A stretch of DNA of 64,000 nt. It comes from Pomphorhynchus laevis. Lineage: Eukaryota > Acanthocephala > Palaeacanthocephala > Echinorhynchida > Pomphorhynchidae. The notes under the pieces were generated by a model. The model saw only the letters and a program-made list of their open reading frames with translations, ran no database searches and was not told where the DNA came from. This document shows positions 19,411 through 31,494 of this stretch, piece after piece. The stretch is taken from the NCBI GenBank assembly GCA_012934845.2, contig WNNJ02002165.1, forward strand, positions 1-64,000. The letters run 5' to 3'. The translations under genes were made by a program, and so were the position numbers. Numbering within the stretch: position 1 is the first letter of the stretch; each line of letters starts with the position of its first letter.

Positions 19411-22371
19411 GAGATTATCGGTTAAAGTTTAACTCTTCTAGACACCATTTCTAAACAGCTATTATGTTATTAGTAAACTTAATGGAGCAGTCTATGCAGC
19501 AAAGTCACGATTTTCTTTACTACGGTATACATCAATGGAAAATACTAATTGCCCCAGAGTAAATTAATAATAAAACGTAGAAGAAATGTTTTAATAAAAT
19601 GCTGTGATGTTTTTTCAAATTGGCGATTCAAATTGTTCACAATACAACTGTAAATTTGTTTAATTTTTAAAAACAATTTAAATTTATGAATTTAAATTGA
19701 ACAACCTAAATTAATTTGTTTAAATTTGTTTAATTTTTTCGAAAATTATTTAGAAAATTACAGAACTAATGCTAGATGTTATTTTGATCCTTCTAATTTC
19801 CAATCGTAATTTTATTGGTACAAAATAAAATTCTTATGATGCAACTAATATTTTGTAGAATTTAATAATTAAAAGTATCGAAAATATTCAACATTATTTA
19901 AATTTTGTTTAATTTTTTCGAAAATTATCTATAAAATATCAGAACCTTAATTTTATTTAAAGTATTGAATTAAAAAGATATTAATTTATATTGATTTTTC
20001 GATTTCTATATATTAGTACTTTACAACACATTCTTTAGCCAAATTTACAAAAAATAATAGTTTTATTTTTATAATTGAAGTATAAATATTAATTAAGTCC
20101 GATTTTCAATTATTTTTTCATCTCGTAACTTTACAACGAATTTTTTACTCTGTTATTAATTCAGCTTTTTTATTTAATAAAAATTATTATTTATAGCAAA
20201 CTCTCCAAAGGGCTTTTGAGATATTGCTGTGACATCAGATTGAATCAATAAGCAGTGGGATCAAATTGAATGATTTGATCACGATTGGGGTCAAAATGGA
20301 TAATTTGATTTAATTATTACATTGGAATGTAATAATTAAAATATCATAATTGTTTTATGAGAATATAAATTATATTTACTGCTTTGGCATAGTGTCAAAG
20401 TTTACATCAAAACTTTACAATTACTGCAAATTCTGAGACGAATCCAGGATTTCTAGATAAATTTACATTCTCTGTCAAATGAGTTATCAATTATGAAGAG
20501 TATAACTTCTCATATATAAATTCGAGGAGGAAAGTCAGCACCACATTCATTCTACGACCATGAATTATTGGGCACTTAAATTAATAATATGAATTAATAT
20601 TATAATTTTTTTGAAAATATCCGTTTGTTTTTATTTAATTGTAATTTATTTATAATATCCAATCCAAGAAACCACAATTTCTATTATTAGAGAACAATGT
20701 CCAGTCCAATATTTCAATAGCTGCTGATATCATCAGGAACTACTGTTTCACAACAGTATTTAATTTTAAAACATTGAATACTACGCATTATTGATGCTTA
20801 CGAGATTTAGACGGCTATTGAACAGTCAATCAAATGTGAAAATATAATATTTAAGTCCTAAAAACTAAATTATAGAAAAATATAATTACTGCATGCATTA
20901 ATTATATATTAATGCATATAGTAATATGTAATGATATATATAGTAATAACATTATTATATATATTAAATACCTGCAAAATATAAATGCTGGAGGCATCAA
21001 AACAAATAGTTAAACATATAAGGTCATATGTCATTATTAGGTCATATATTGACCGCTATGTATTTACCGCTATGACTATTATGTTTTCTGGATAATTAAC
21101 ATATTCATGTTTGTTATTTACACTACCACTGCTGCTATTTGTTGTTGCACGTTGTTTAATCCTATTAAGTTCATAAAATCGAGCGTTTTTATACAAACCC
21201 TTTGGTTGATGAATATGAGGATAACTCTTATGAGAGATCAGTTTCTCGTGATGACCTATCACGAGATATACTTAAATAAACTTAAATATACTTAGATATA
21301 CCTAAATAAACTTATTCAAAATAAATAATTATTCATAATGATTAATAATTGATGATTAACGATTAAAAATTAATTAATAATTAATTAGAATTCAAATAGA
21401 AAGAACCTATACTCGACAGAACACGGTTTTTTAAAAATATATTCTTAATCAGACTAAAAATGTGAAATTATTATTTTTTAATTTTATTTAAAAATAAATA
21501 ATGACCATAAATAATAAATAATAAATAATATTAATTATAATACACGCGTTGTACAAATTCTTATCTTAAAAAAAGATTTATTATAAAGATATATTATATA
21601 ATATCTTAAGATTTTATAGAAATATGTATGTAAAAAAATTTTAAATATTTATATAAAATATACAATTTTAAATATTTATATAAAATTTACAATGGTTATA
21701 AAAAAAATAATATGTTAATTTTTAAAATTGAATTTAGGCTTTAGTTTAAATTTTTTTTTCATCTTATAATTTTACAATGCATTGTAAAATACATTAAAAA
21801 TGCCTCCAAATTCACATAAATTTATTTTATGAATTGAAGTATAAAGATATAAATTTATGGAAAATTATTAAATTTGTTTTCATCACGTAACTTTACATTG
21901 AATTTTTGCTAGCAATTTAGTCAAATTTACAACAATAATAATAATTTCATTTTTATAATTGAAGTATAAAGATTAATTATATCTAATTTTCAATTATTTT
22001 ACATTTTATAACTTTATAATGCATTTTTTCGCTAGCTTTAGGTCAATGTAAGTTAATTGGTTCACTTGCTTATCAACCTAATTACTTAAGCTAGTAGTGA
22101 TTTTAAGTCAAGGAATATATCTTTTTTATTTAGTCAATGCTTCCATATTGATATTTGTCTTTGAACTATGATGGTAGTATTGAATATTAAATCTTGACTT
22201 TAAGCGGTAAATGTAAGCAATTATATTTTAAAGTAAGATTAAGTAAGATTAGATAGTAAGATTAATTAAAATTATTATATTTTAATAATTATAAATTATT
22301 TTACAATTATAAATTAATAATAGCTTACAATTATTTAAAAAATAATTTTACATAATTTTTTTATTAAAACT
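19411..22371. repeat. AT-rich spacer with a dispersed ~110-bp repeat
   Basis: Blocks containing 'tttataattgaagtataaa', 'attttcaattattttt' and 'aactttacaacg..tttttt' occur near 19970-20160, 21820-21915 and 21930-22040. They are diverged copies of one AT-rich unit. No convincing gene. An open stretch at 21056-21262 (-) is treated under rejected items. Confidence 0.45.
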
Positions 22372-22383
22372 ATACTATCTTCA
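22372..22383 (+). repeat. Left 12-bp direct repeat flanking the R2-like element
   Basis: 'atactatcttca' here is repeated exactly at 25787-25798. It is also the left arm of a local hairpin with 'gaagatagtat', which weakens the case slightly. Confidence 0.5.
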
Positions 22384-22386
22384 TTT

Positions 22387-22520
22387 AAGAAGATAGTATA
22401 GTTATTTTATTTAACTATACTATACACATTTGAGATAGTATAGTTATTTTATTTAACTATACTATACACATGTGAGATAGTATAGTTATTTTATTTAACT
22501 AGACTATACACATTTGAGAT
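22387..22520 (+). repeat. Three-copy 42-bp tandem repeat
   Basis: The unit 'gatagtatagttattttatt' + 'taactatactatacacattt' + 'ga' occurs three times. Each unit is itself a hairpin, since agtatagtta pairs with taactatact. Confidence 0.8.
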
Positions 22521-22533
22521 CTAAAGTAAATAC

Positions 22534-22876
22534 AAGCGTCGAAGGATTTTCAGAGCGTCGAAGGATTTTTAGAGCGTCGAAGGATTTTTAGAGCGTCGAA
22601 GGATTTATAGAGCGTCGAAGGATTTATAGAGCGTCGAAGGATTTATAGAGCGTCGAAGGATTTATAGAGCGTCGAAGGATTTATAGAGCGTCGAAGGATT
22701 TTAGAGCGTCGAAGGATTTATAGAGCGTCGAAGGATTTTTAGAGCGTCGAAGGATTTATAGAGCGTCGAAGGATTTATAGAGCGTCGAAGGATTTATAGA
22801 GCGTCGAAGGATTTTCAGAGCGTCGAAGGATTTTCAGAGCGTCGAAGGATTTTCAAAGCGTCGAAGGATTTTCAGA
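22534..22876 (+). repeat. 18-copy 19-bp minisatellite
   Basis: The unit is 'agcgtcgaaggatttatag', with variants ending tttttag or ttttcag; one unit is 18 bp. It runs directly into the element's leader, where the last unit changes to 'gcgtcggtgagcg'. Confidence 0.95.
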
Positions 22877-22991
22877 GCGTCGGTGAGCGAAGCGAGCCGA
22901 CGCGCATTTTCATTTTACAAGTTTATACATTTTCATTCTTTACAAGTTCATAGTCTGAGAGAGTGAACTACAATTAATCACATAAAAAAAC

Positions 22992-25670
22992 ATGCCAAGG
23001 GGAAAACCATCTAATACTCTGAAGTGTTGTGGATGCAACGGTCCCAACGCCAAATGCAAAGGATGCCGGTGTAAGAAGACAGGTTCACAGTGCACAAACT
23101 GTTCAGCCCCTAATTGCACAAATAATGCGGTTCAATATTTATCTAGTATTCGTAGTAATCAAGATCACCGCAATGATTCTAGACACGTCTCACCTCTCAT
23201 TCATCAAGCAGATTTTGCGAATCCAGATCCAACAATCAACAGCACAGTCATTCAACCTCAGACTGATCAACTAACAGAGCAAATTTTTCTTAACTGCGAC
23301 AGAGCTGTTAAAATGCTGACTGCATATGCTTCTTCCAAGAATAGTCACAGTTATCGAAATGCAATCGATGCGATTTACAGCGAAGTAATATCGTGGCGTC
23401 CTAATTTGTACAGCTTATTTAAATGCAATGCTGCAAACTCTTTTATTGACAAACTGAGTTCTCTCTATATGATCGCAAGTGATAATCCGCTGAACATGTC
23501 ATCTACTCTAAAGTCGATAGTTGTGCTATGCCAATTGGTACTTCAACGGACACGAAATTCTGGATGCAAATTAGTGAGATCAAACATTCAACGACGACTT
23601 AAGCTTTGGGCAGACCACGAACTACTAGACCTATATTCAGAAGCTCGTTATTTACAAAATGAATCTACACAATGTAAATCTCATTGTTCTACTGCAAAAT
23701 GGACTGACAGGTTTTGTAGATTAATGCAGCAGGGCAAGATTGGAACAGCGATGCGAATACTTGAAAACCCTGAAGCTGAAATGAAGATTCTATCTATGGG
23801 GGATTACATAGGTGGAATATCGGTGATGGAAAAACTCAAACAACTACATCCTAATTCAAGAGAAGTTTATTCAGACTCGATATTAAAAGGTCCCGTTCCT
23901 GGATCCGTCAATCATCATCCAATCAGGTTTCAATCTTTTCAGCAAGTAATATCATTTCCGCTGCACGTCGCACACAAGGATCTGCAGGCCCCTCAGGCAT
24001 GGACGCACATAATTGGTGTATCATGCTAGAGTCATTTGGTCATAGTTCGATTAAATTAGCAGAATCTTTAGCTAGTTTAGCAGTCACAATCGCTACATCA
24101 TTACTGCCATCTGGCTCTCTCAATGCTTTTACGGCTAGTCGTCTCATTCCTCTTGACAAAAATCCTGGGGTTCGACCTATTGGAATCGGAAACGTCGAAA
24201 GGAGAATCATAGGTAAAGTTTTATGCGATATTATACAAGAAGATTTACAATCAGTAGCAGGTCTTGAACCGCTATGTGCAGGTCAGCGTTGTGGGGTGGA
24301 AGCCGCAGTCCACTCAGTTGCTGAGCAATTTAGGCAATCTCAATATGCTGCGATTCTGCAAGTAGATGCATCAAACGCATTCAACTGTATAAATAGAAAT
24401 CTAGCGCTGAAAAATATAGAGTTTGTGTGCCCATCTATGTCAACACTTATGGCAAATCTCTACACTGACCCAACTTCATTGTGTGTCGATGGTGATATTA
24501 TCTATGCGAAAGAAGGGTTCACACAAGGTGACCCACTCTCAATGTTTGCCTTTGCCGCAGCTTCTTTACCTCTAATAAAACGGATTCAATCTTTAGTGCC
24601 AGATGTATCTCACAGATGGTACGCGGACGATGCGAATTGTGTAGGAAAGGTTGAGAGCTTGGTCAAGGTTTGGAACTTCCTAAGACAAAATGCACACAAG
24701 TATGGATTTACTTAATGAGCAAAAATGTCAAGTAGTAGTACATGAACAAAATTTAGCTTCTTCTGGAACTGTATTTCAAGGATGTGGAGTTAAAATAGTC
24801 ACAAATGGAACACGAATTTTGGGATCGGTTATTGGAACACAATCTTTTGTAGACGAGTTTATTACTGAAAAAGTTAGGCGTTGGGCTGACCTAGTATCCA
24901 ACCTTACAGATGTTGCTAAACTGAATCCTCATATTGCGTATGTGGCCCTGACTCAGTCCCTCCAGTATAAGTGGACATATGTTCAAAGAACATGTGAAGG
25001 GAGTCTAAATTCATACGCCAAACTGTCTGATTCACTGTTGAAACAGCTTATTCCAGCAATAACAGGTTTAATAACTGATGATGAATATGTCAATATGTTA
25101 TTGTTGCCAAAACGATTTGGAGGCCTTGGGATTGATGATCCTAATGATGAACCAGAGAGAAAATTTCGAAACTCAAGACTAATATGTAATCCACTACTAG
25201 AACATATTACAGGAAACGCATTAAAAGACATACAAAAGAAAATCGCCGTATCTCTAAAAGAAGAAAATAATGTATTGTGGAAAGAGAGGCGGGATACTGC
25301 CTCAACTTTACGAACATCTTTTACCTCCACCTTAAGCTATTTATCACGTCCCGGAACATCAACTTGGCTATCGGCAAAACCAATAGTGAGTTACAAACGA
25401 TATTTGAGTAAACGTCAATTTCAAGACGCACTTGCTATAAGATATGGCTGGTCACATCCTAACGCACCACAAAATTGTACCTGCGGTAACTGTGAAGACC
25501 TTAGAGTTGACATTGGTTTTCTAATGGCTAGGTCGGCTTCAGTCGCATTGCGAAATGCGAGGTCGAGAACTAGAAGGTTTGCAGGAATTGCAATGGAAAA
25601 TTTTATTGGTGATACGATAGATGACCTTAAAATTCAAGATACACTGTCGTGCCAGGATGTTCAAATTTGA
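22992..25670 (+). pseudogene. Single ORF of R2-like LINE: Cys cluster, RT, RLE lost
   Basis: Three overlapping frames cover the protein. 22992-24029: a CXC-like cluster near the N-terminus (CCGC, CKGCRCKK, CTNC, ten Cys in ~30 residues), then an extended N-terminal domain. 23999-24715: SAGPSGMDAHNW, LDKNPGVRPIGIGNVERRII, GFTQGDPLSMFAFAAASLPL and the catalytic WYADDAN. 24690-25670: the thumb and connector (GSVIGTQSFV, YVALTQSLQYKWTYVQRT, then DALAIRYGW). The two frame changes are near 23935 and 24705. The upstream part of the second frame reads ISAARRTQGSAGPSG, so that frame starts before its first Met. After CTCG the zinc-knuckle and RHN residues seen at 63.4-64.0 kb are replaced (VDIGFLMAR, ALRNARSR), and the frame ends before the RLE core. 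The family resembles single-ORF RT proteins common in marine invertebrates, but clade assignment (R2, NeSL or Hero) needs a phylogeny. Confidence 0.75.
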
Positions 25671-25786
25671 TATATTATTTTTTATTTCAATTGTGACCCG
25701 TTAGGTATTGTTCTACTGTTGCCCATTAGTGGACTTTGAAAGTCTTGTGTTTATTTGATTTACAATAAATATTTTTTATTTAAAAA

Positions 25787-25798
25787 ATACTATCTTCA
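25787..25798 (+). repeat. Right 12-bp direct repeat flanking the R2-like element
   Basis: 'atactatcttca', identical to 22372-22383. It follows the A/T-rich 3' end of the element. Confidence 0.5.
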
Positions 25799-26405
25799 GT
25801 TTTAATAAATTTAATATTTCTGTAAAATTCTTACGAACATTTAATATTGTGAAATATCAACATTTCAACAATGCTAAATATTGGTGTGAAAGATTATAAA
25901 TTTTTAACTATTTATTTTTATTAATTCGTTCTTCCAATATCTTCATTGAGTTAATGTTTTTTATTTGTAGAACCCAGTCACTATTGATTATTTTTTAATG
26001 CAAGATTCTGATACACCTCAAGATTACTTTTATTAATGATTTAAAAACAATTTCGAAAGCAGGAAAACATATGTACTAGAAAATTGTAGAAAAACCTATA
26101 TGTAGAGCAAATTTTATTTAATTTTACAATTTGTTTTTCTATTTACTATAAAAAATATTCATAAAAATAGTGCCAAAATTCAATTCTAAATTAAATTGTA
26201 ATTTTAATACCTTTTTTGTTCTAATGTTAAAAAGATCTTAAACCGATATCTAATGAACTAAAAATATGTTACACATTTTCTTTTCAAGATTTCAAATTTA
26301 AATAATTTATATATGTCATTTTTCTAATGCGAGTACAAACGTGATTATTAAACAATGTAATTGGCGCCAGATACACGACAATTGACTATTTTCATGACTA
26401 TTCTC
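25799..26405. other. AT-rich intergenic region
   Basis: Upstream region of the BTB-BACK gene. No repeats or genes recognised. Confidence 0.4.
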
Positions 26406-26411
26406 CTATTA

Positions 26412-26420
26412 TTATATAAG
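26412..26420 (+). promoter_or_regulatory. TATA box of the BTB-BACK gene
   Basis: 'tattatataagtag' lies about 45-50 bp before the ATG at 26464. This permits a short 5' UTR beginning near 26440. Confidence 0.5.
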
Positions 26421-26463
26421 TAGATATTGAAACGGAAAGACATTTTTTGAATTTATTTTAAAA

Positions 26464-29400
26464 ATGTCTAAATTTTCAAATGAAAATGCTAAAATTTTGC
26501 TTGCCCATAATTATACTGACCGTCCGGCTATAAGAAAGCAATGTATTTTAAAAATTGACCCGCAATTAATATCACTTACCAAAATTAGCAGTCAAGATGT
26601 TAACAATCATGAACTGTCAAATGTGAGCGACAGTAAGTATTCCAATTTGCTTGAAGATTTTAAAAGGAATTGTAATGGTGTTATATGCGATAAATCTTAT
26701 GATGAATATCAACTATTGCAGGAGCAACTTAAATGCCTGTATAGGCTAGACTTCCAGAGAAAGCACGAAATATTTAAGATACTTCGAGATCTTAGAGACC
26801 AATCAAAACACTGCGACCTGGTTATGATTACAACTGGAAGTGAATATGCAGCCCATCAGGCGGTTTTCGCATTACATAGTAAATCTATCAGGTAATTCAA
26901 ATGTTAAAAAATATACAAAAATATGATAAATGACAAAAAATACAAAAATAGATGTTTGTATACTTAACTTGAAAATGATCTAAGTAATTCCAGCAATATG
27001 CATAATAATCCCCAAGACTCAAATGAAATTATAATGCATGTGAACTTAAGTTTGTACACAAACTTAAGTTTATCTTATAATTATCGCTAAATTATAATAC
27101 AAAAAGAAAATTATATAAGAATATAAGAAAATTTAAAAATAATTCATTCGTCGAACAGCAAAATTTTTTAATATTTTGATTATAATATAATATAATATTA
27201 TAAACATCACATTATATTATAAGCATTATTATATAATTTTATCATTCTATTCACGGATAGTGGCACTATTGACTAATTGAGACTGAATGTAGTTTGCTCC
27301 GCACCGCGAATTTTTTTTATAAATTTTGCTCAAAATGTTTGCTCAGAAATTCTTACCAAACAGTTAGCTCCGCAGTTAAATGTTTGCTTAGAAACGGAAA
27401 AGTCAAGAAACAAAGCTGAATATTCAGAAATATTTTTATCAAAAATAATTAATTTATCAATTATTATCCTTGTTGCGTTCAGTTTCCAAACGCATAATCT
27501 AAATTTAAATAGTCATATATCTGAATTTAAATATTAACACAAAGTTCCGCAGTTGATATTAATCATCATATGTATTAGCTAATATTGATATCCATCTGTA
27601 CATTGTAAAATCTGCTCAGTAAGAATCCCCTTTAATTCCAACACTTCATATGTATTTGCCACATGTAATAATATGGCAAATACATGAATTTAATTCCAAC
27701 ACGTCATGTATTTGGCATCTCTCAATCCCAAACCTTAAACAAATTGATAAATTTCAATGTCGATTTGTGAAACGTGTTGAAGGGTTTCGTCAAAATGTTT
27801 GTCGATCCCCATAACAGCTTCCTATCGAATCTCGTCTTGATCCTCTTTTATTGCTCATTACCTTTGTTTACCTTGCAAACGAAGGATCAACACTTCATGC
27901 TTGCAATGCTTATGTATTTGGGATAAACACTTATTATTTGGGATCAACACGTCATGTATTTGGGATCTCTCAATCCCAAACCTTAAACAAATTGATAAAT
28001 TTCGATGTCGATTTGTGAAACGTGTTGTAAGAGTTTCGTCAAAATGTTTGTCGAGCTCCATAACAGCTTAATATCGAATATCGTCTTGATCCTCTTTTAT
28101 TGCTCATCACCTTCGTTTACCTTGCAAACGAAGGATCAACACTTCATGCTTGCGATCCTCATGTATTTGGGATAAACACTTATTATTTGGGATCAACACG
28201 TTATGTATTTGGGATCTCTCAATCCCAAACCTTAAACAAATTGATAAATTTCGATTTCGATTTGTGAAACGTGTTGAGGGATTTCGTCAAAATGTTTGTC
28301 GACCTCCATAACAGCTTAATATCGAATCTCGTCTTGATCCTCTTTTACTGCTCATTACCTTCGTTTACCTTGCAAACGAAGGATCAACACTTCATGCTTA
28401 CGATGCTCATGTATTTGGGATAAACACTTATTATTTGGGATCAACACGTCATGTATTTGGGATCTCTCAATCCCAAACCTTAAACAAATTAATAAATTTC
28501 AATGTCGATTTGTGAAACGTGTTGAAGGGTTTCGTCAAAATGTTTGTCGACCTCCATAACAGCTTCCTATCGAATCTCGTCTTGATCTTCTTTTATTGCT
28601 CATTACCTTCGTTTACCTTGCAAACGAAGGATCAACACTTCATGCTTGCAATGCTCATGTATTTGGGATAAACACTTATTATTTGGGATCAACTCGTCAT
28701 GTATTTGGGATCTCTCAATCCCAAACCTTAAACAAATTGATAAATTTCGATGTCGATTTGTGAAACGTGTTGTAAGAGTTTCGTCAAAATGTTTGTCGAC
28801 CTCCATAACAGCTTAATATCGAATATCGTCTTGATCCTCTTTTATTGCTCATTACCTTCGTTTACCTTGCAAACGAAGGATCAACACTTCATGCTTACGA
28901 TGCTCATGTATTTGGGATAAACACTTATTATTTGGGATCAACACGTCATGTATTTGGGATCTCTCAATCCCAAACCTTAAACAAATTGATAAATTTCGAT
29001 GTCGATTTGTAAAACGTGCTTTAAGAGTTTCGTCAAAATGTTTGTCGACCTCCGTAACAGCTAAATATCGAATCTCGTCTTGATCCTCATTTACTGCTCA
29101 TTAACTTCGTTTACCTTGCAAACGAAGGATCAACACTTCATGCTTACGATGCTCATGTATTTGGGATAAACACTTATTATTTGGGATCAACACGTCATGT
29201 ATTTGGGATCTCTCAATCCCAAACCTTAAACAAATTGATAAATTTCGATGTCGATTTGTGAAACGTGTTGAGGGATTTCGTCAAAATGTTTGTCGATCCC
29301 CATAACAGCTTCCTATCGAATCTCGTCTTGATCCTCTTGTATTGCTCATTACCTTCGTTTACCTTGCAAACGAAGGATCAACACTTCATGCTTGCAATGC

Positions 29401-31182
29401 TCATGTATTTGCGATAAACACTTATTATTTGGGATCAACTCGTCATGTATTTGGGATCTCTCAATCCCAAACCTTAAACAAATTGATAAATTTCGATGTC
29501 GATGTGTGAAACGTGTTGAAGGGTTTCGTCAAAATGTTTGTCGATCCCCATAACAGCTTCCTATCGAATCTCGTCTTGATCCTCTTTTATTGCTCATTAC
29601 CTTCGTTTACCTTGCAAACGAAGGATCAACACTTCATGCTTGCAATGCTTATGTATTTGGGATAAACACTTATTATTTGGGATGAACACGTCATGTATTT
29701 GGGATCTCTCAATCCTAAACCTTAAACAAATTGATAAATTTCGATGTCGATTTGTAAAACGTGTTGTAAGAGTTTCGTCAAAATGTTTGTCGACCTCCAT
29801 AACAGCTTAATATCGAATATCGTCTTGATCCTCTTTTATTGCTCATTACCTTCGTTTACCTTGCAAACGAAGGATCAACACTTCATGCTTGCGATGCTCA
29901 TGTATTTGGGATAAACACTTATTATTTGAGATCAACACGTCATGTATTTGTGATCTCTTAATCCCAAACCTTAAACAAATTGATAAATTTCAATGTCGAT
30001 TTGTAAAACGTGTTGTAAGAGTTTCGTCAAAATGTTTTTCGACCTCCATAACAGCTTCCTATCGAATATCGTCTTGATCCTCTTTTATTGCTCATTACCT
30101 TTGTTTACCTTGCAAACGAAGGTTTAACACTTCATGCTCGCGATGCTCATGTATTTGGGATAAACACTTATTATTTGGGATCAACACGTAATGTATTTGG
30201 GATCTCTCAATCCCAAACCTTAAACAAATTAATAAATTTCGATGTCGATTTTTACGACGTGTTGTAAGAGTTTCGTCAAAATGTTTGTTGACTTCCATAA
30301 CAGCTTCTTATCGAATCTCGTCTTGATCATGTTTTATTGCTCATTACCTTCGTTACCTTGCAAATGAGGTAATTATAGTTATAAATACACAAACTGTTTT
30401 GTATTCCCTTAACTGTAAATATACAAATTTCAAATTTAAATTTATTAGATCAAGCAAATGAGTTCTAACATTTACATTAATTCAATATAAACTTAATGCT
30501 TTTATCAGAATTTTAAAATCCAAAAGATACATTAATCTAAATTTAAAAAGTCACACCTGTTTATTTTAGAATGCTTGCATCAAAACGAAGAAAAGACTTT
30601 GTGCTAAGGGTGAACCTACATCGTTCAGACTACAATGGTATAAATTACGTAATCGCATATGCATATATGGAGGACATTGTAATATCATCACAAAATCTAG
30701 TGTCTATATGTAAAACAGCCAGAGAATTGGGATTCAGACAGCTTTTCAATTATTGTCAAGAGTATTTGAGGGTAAATTTATCAAGACAATGTGGCAACGT
30801 ATATGTTTTAAGTAACGAATGCCTGCTAATGAGGCATTCTGAATTCGTACTAAAATCCTTGCGACAGGATCTACATTTATACTTGAACCATGAATCCTTT
30901 GTTCGCATTCCCTTAAATGATTTACTCAAGGTTATTGCAGTTGCATCGTCTCGTAGCAGGAAAAGTGAGGCTGTTCTGCTAGGCACTCTCTTGAAATACA
31001 TTTTTGTTAATAATTATGTGAACAATGAGAGAGTAATTCTGTCGATTCTTAAACAAGTAAGATGGGGTGAATTAAGCAAATCAGAATTCATAAATCTCAT
31101 TCCGATTCTCAACGCATTGCTCTCTAGCGTTAACTATGCTTACACATTTGTTCTTGAAAAATTCCACAAAATAAAATTTTAA
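26464..31182 (+). CDS. BTB-BACK domain protein, two exons
   Basis: Exon 1 is 26464-26891 and exon 2 is 30570-31182. The intron 26892-30569 has a GT...AG pair (ATCAG|gtaatt ... tttattttag|AATG) and splits an Arg codon, giving 346 residues. The first ~110 residues are unassigned and helical. The BTB domain starts at HCDLVMITTGSEYAAHQAVF (about 116-135), the usual CDVxLxxxGxxFxAHxxVL signature, and continues across the junction (SIR|MLASKRRKDF, INYVIAYAYMEDIVIS). The BACK domain follows (about 210-310: CGNVYVLSNECLLMRHSEFV, SFVRIPLNDLLKVIA). There are no Kelch repeats, so it is a short BTB-BACK protein. Such proteins dimerise through BTB and often recruit Cullin-3; that role here is inference from the family. 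AATAAA lies at 31295-31300. Confidence 0.85.
27640..30365 (+). repeat. 248/249-bp satellite array, about 11 units, inside the BTB-BACK intron
   Basis: The landmark 'gaaggatcaa' (or its variant) recurs at 27881, 28129, 28378, 28626, 28875, 29124, 29372, 29620, 29869 and 30118, a spacing of 248 or 249 bp. Units are very similar to each other. Each contains two 'atgtatttgggat' subrepeats and 'cctttgtttaccttgcaaac'. One plus-strand frame reads LNKLINF...RFVKRV, and variants give LKQIDKFQCRFVKRVV. This resembles the post-RT region of a LINE, so the monomer may derive from one (inference). The first unit (27640-27870) is partly rearranged. Confidence 0.9.
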
Positions 31183-31227
31183 AGTTTTTATCTTTGTAAT
31201 TAAAATGGGATTTAACTATAAAATTAG

Positions 31228-31330
31228 TTTGTAACTTTTTCGAAACAATTCAAATCGTAAGAAGATTGTGAAATTATAAAATGCACTTGATTATAATAAA
31301 TCAATAATAGAGCGAAAGCTTTATTGGGTT
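31228..31330 (+). repeat. BTB-BACK 3' UTR segment, duplicated at 33125-33240
   Basis: 'caattcaaatcgtaagaaga' ... 'gcgaaagctttatt' in the 3' UTR is repeated downstream as 'caattcaaatcataagaagg' ... 'gcaaaagctttatt'. The stretch includes the AATAAA region. Confidence 0.7.
31295..31300 (+). terminator. Polyadenylation signal of the BTB-BACK gene
   Basis: AATAAA about 110 bp after the stop codon (31182). Confidence 0.5.
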
Positions 31331-31494
31331 TTGTTTGGTGCAAGAAACAATTTTGAATTTCTTTTATTCACAAAATACACTGTATTTATATTTATACTTT
31401 AATTCAATATGCAAATAAAATGTGCATTTTATTGATAAAATTTTAAAAATATTAAAACTTGATCTGGAAGAAATTACGTACATTTTAAAAACTT

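Larger units (their letters stand above)
22384..25786 (+). mobile_element. R2-like RLE-lineage LINE, nearly full length but lacking the RLE
   Basis: This 3.4-kb element is bounded by an exact 12-bp direct repeat. It begins with three copies of a 42-bp unit, then an 18-copy 19-bp minisatellite, a 5' leader with a small GC-rich hairpin (gcgtcgg/ccgacgc near 22878-22904), a single long coding region (22992-25670) and a short 3' UTR ending near AATAAA and 'attttttatttaaaa'. Compared with related fragments in this window, the C-terminal endonuclease is almost completely missing. It lies 0.7 kb upstream of the BTB-BACK gene, in the same orientation. Confidence 0.75.

Noticed and set aside
20511-20603. 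TATA-like 'catatataaa' with initiator-like 'gtcagcacc' and an ATG at 20571
   Set aside because: The frame closes after ten codons and no splice donor rescues it, so there is no gene to go with the promoter.
21056-21262. 68-codon minus-strand frame with fairly protein-like composition
   Set aside because: No ATG start, weak acceptor, no polyadenylation signal and no recognisable motif.
27858-30298. Four similar 67-codon minus-strand ORFs in the 248-bp satellite
   Set aside because: They recur once per unit because the satellite repeats. They have no independent coding evidence and are broken in other units.
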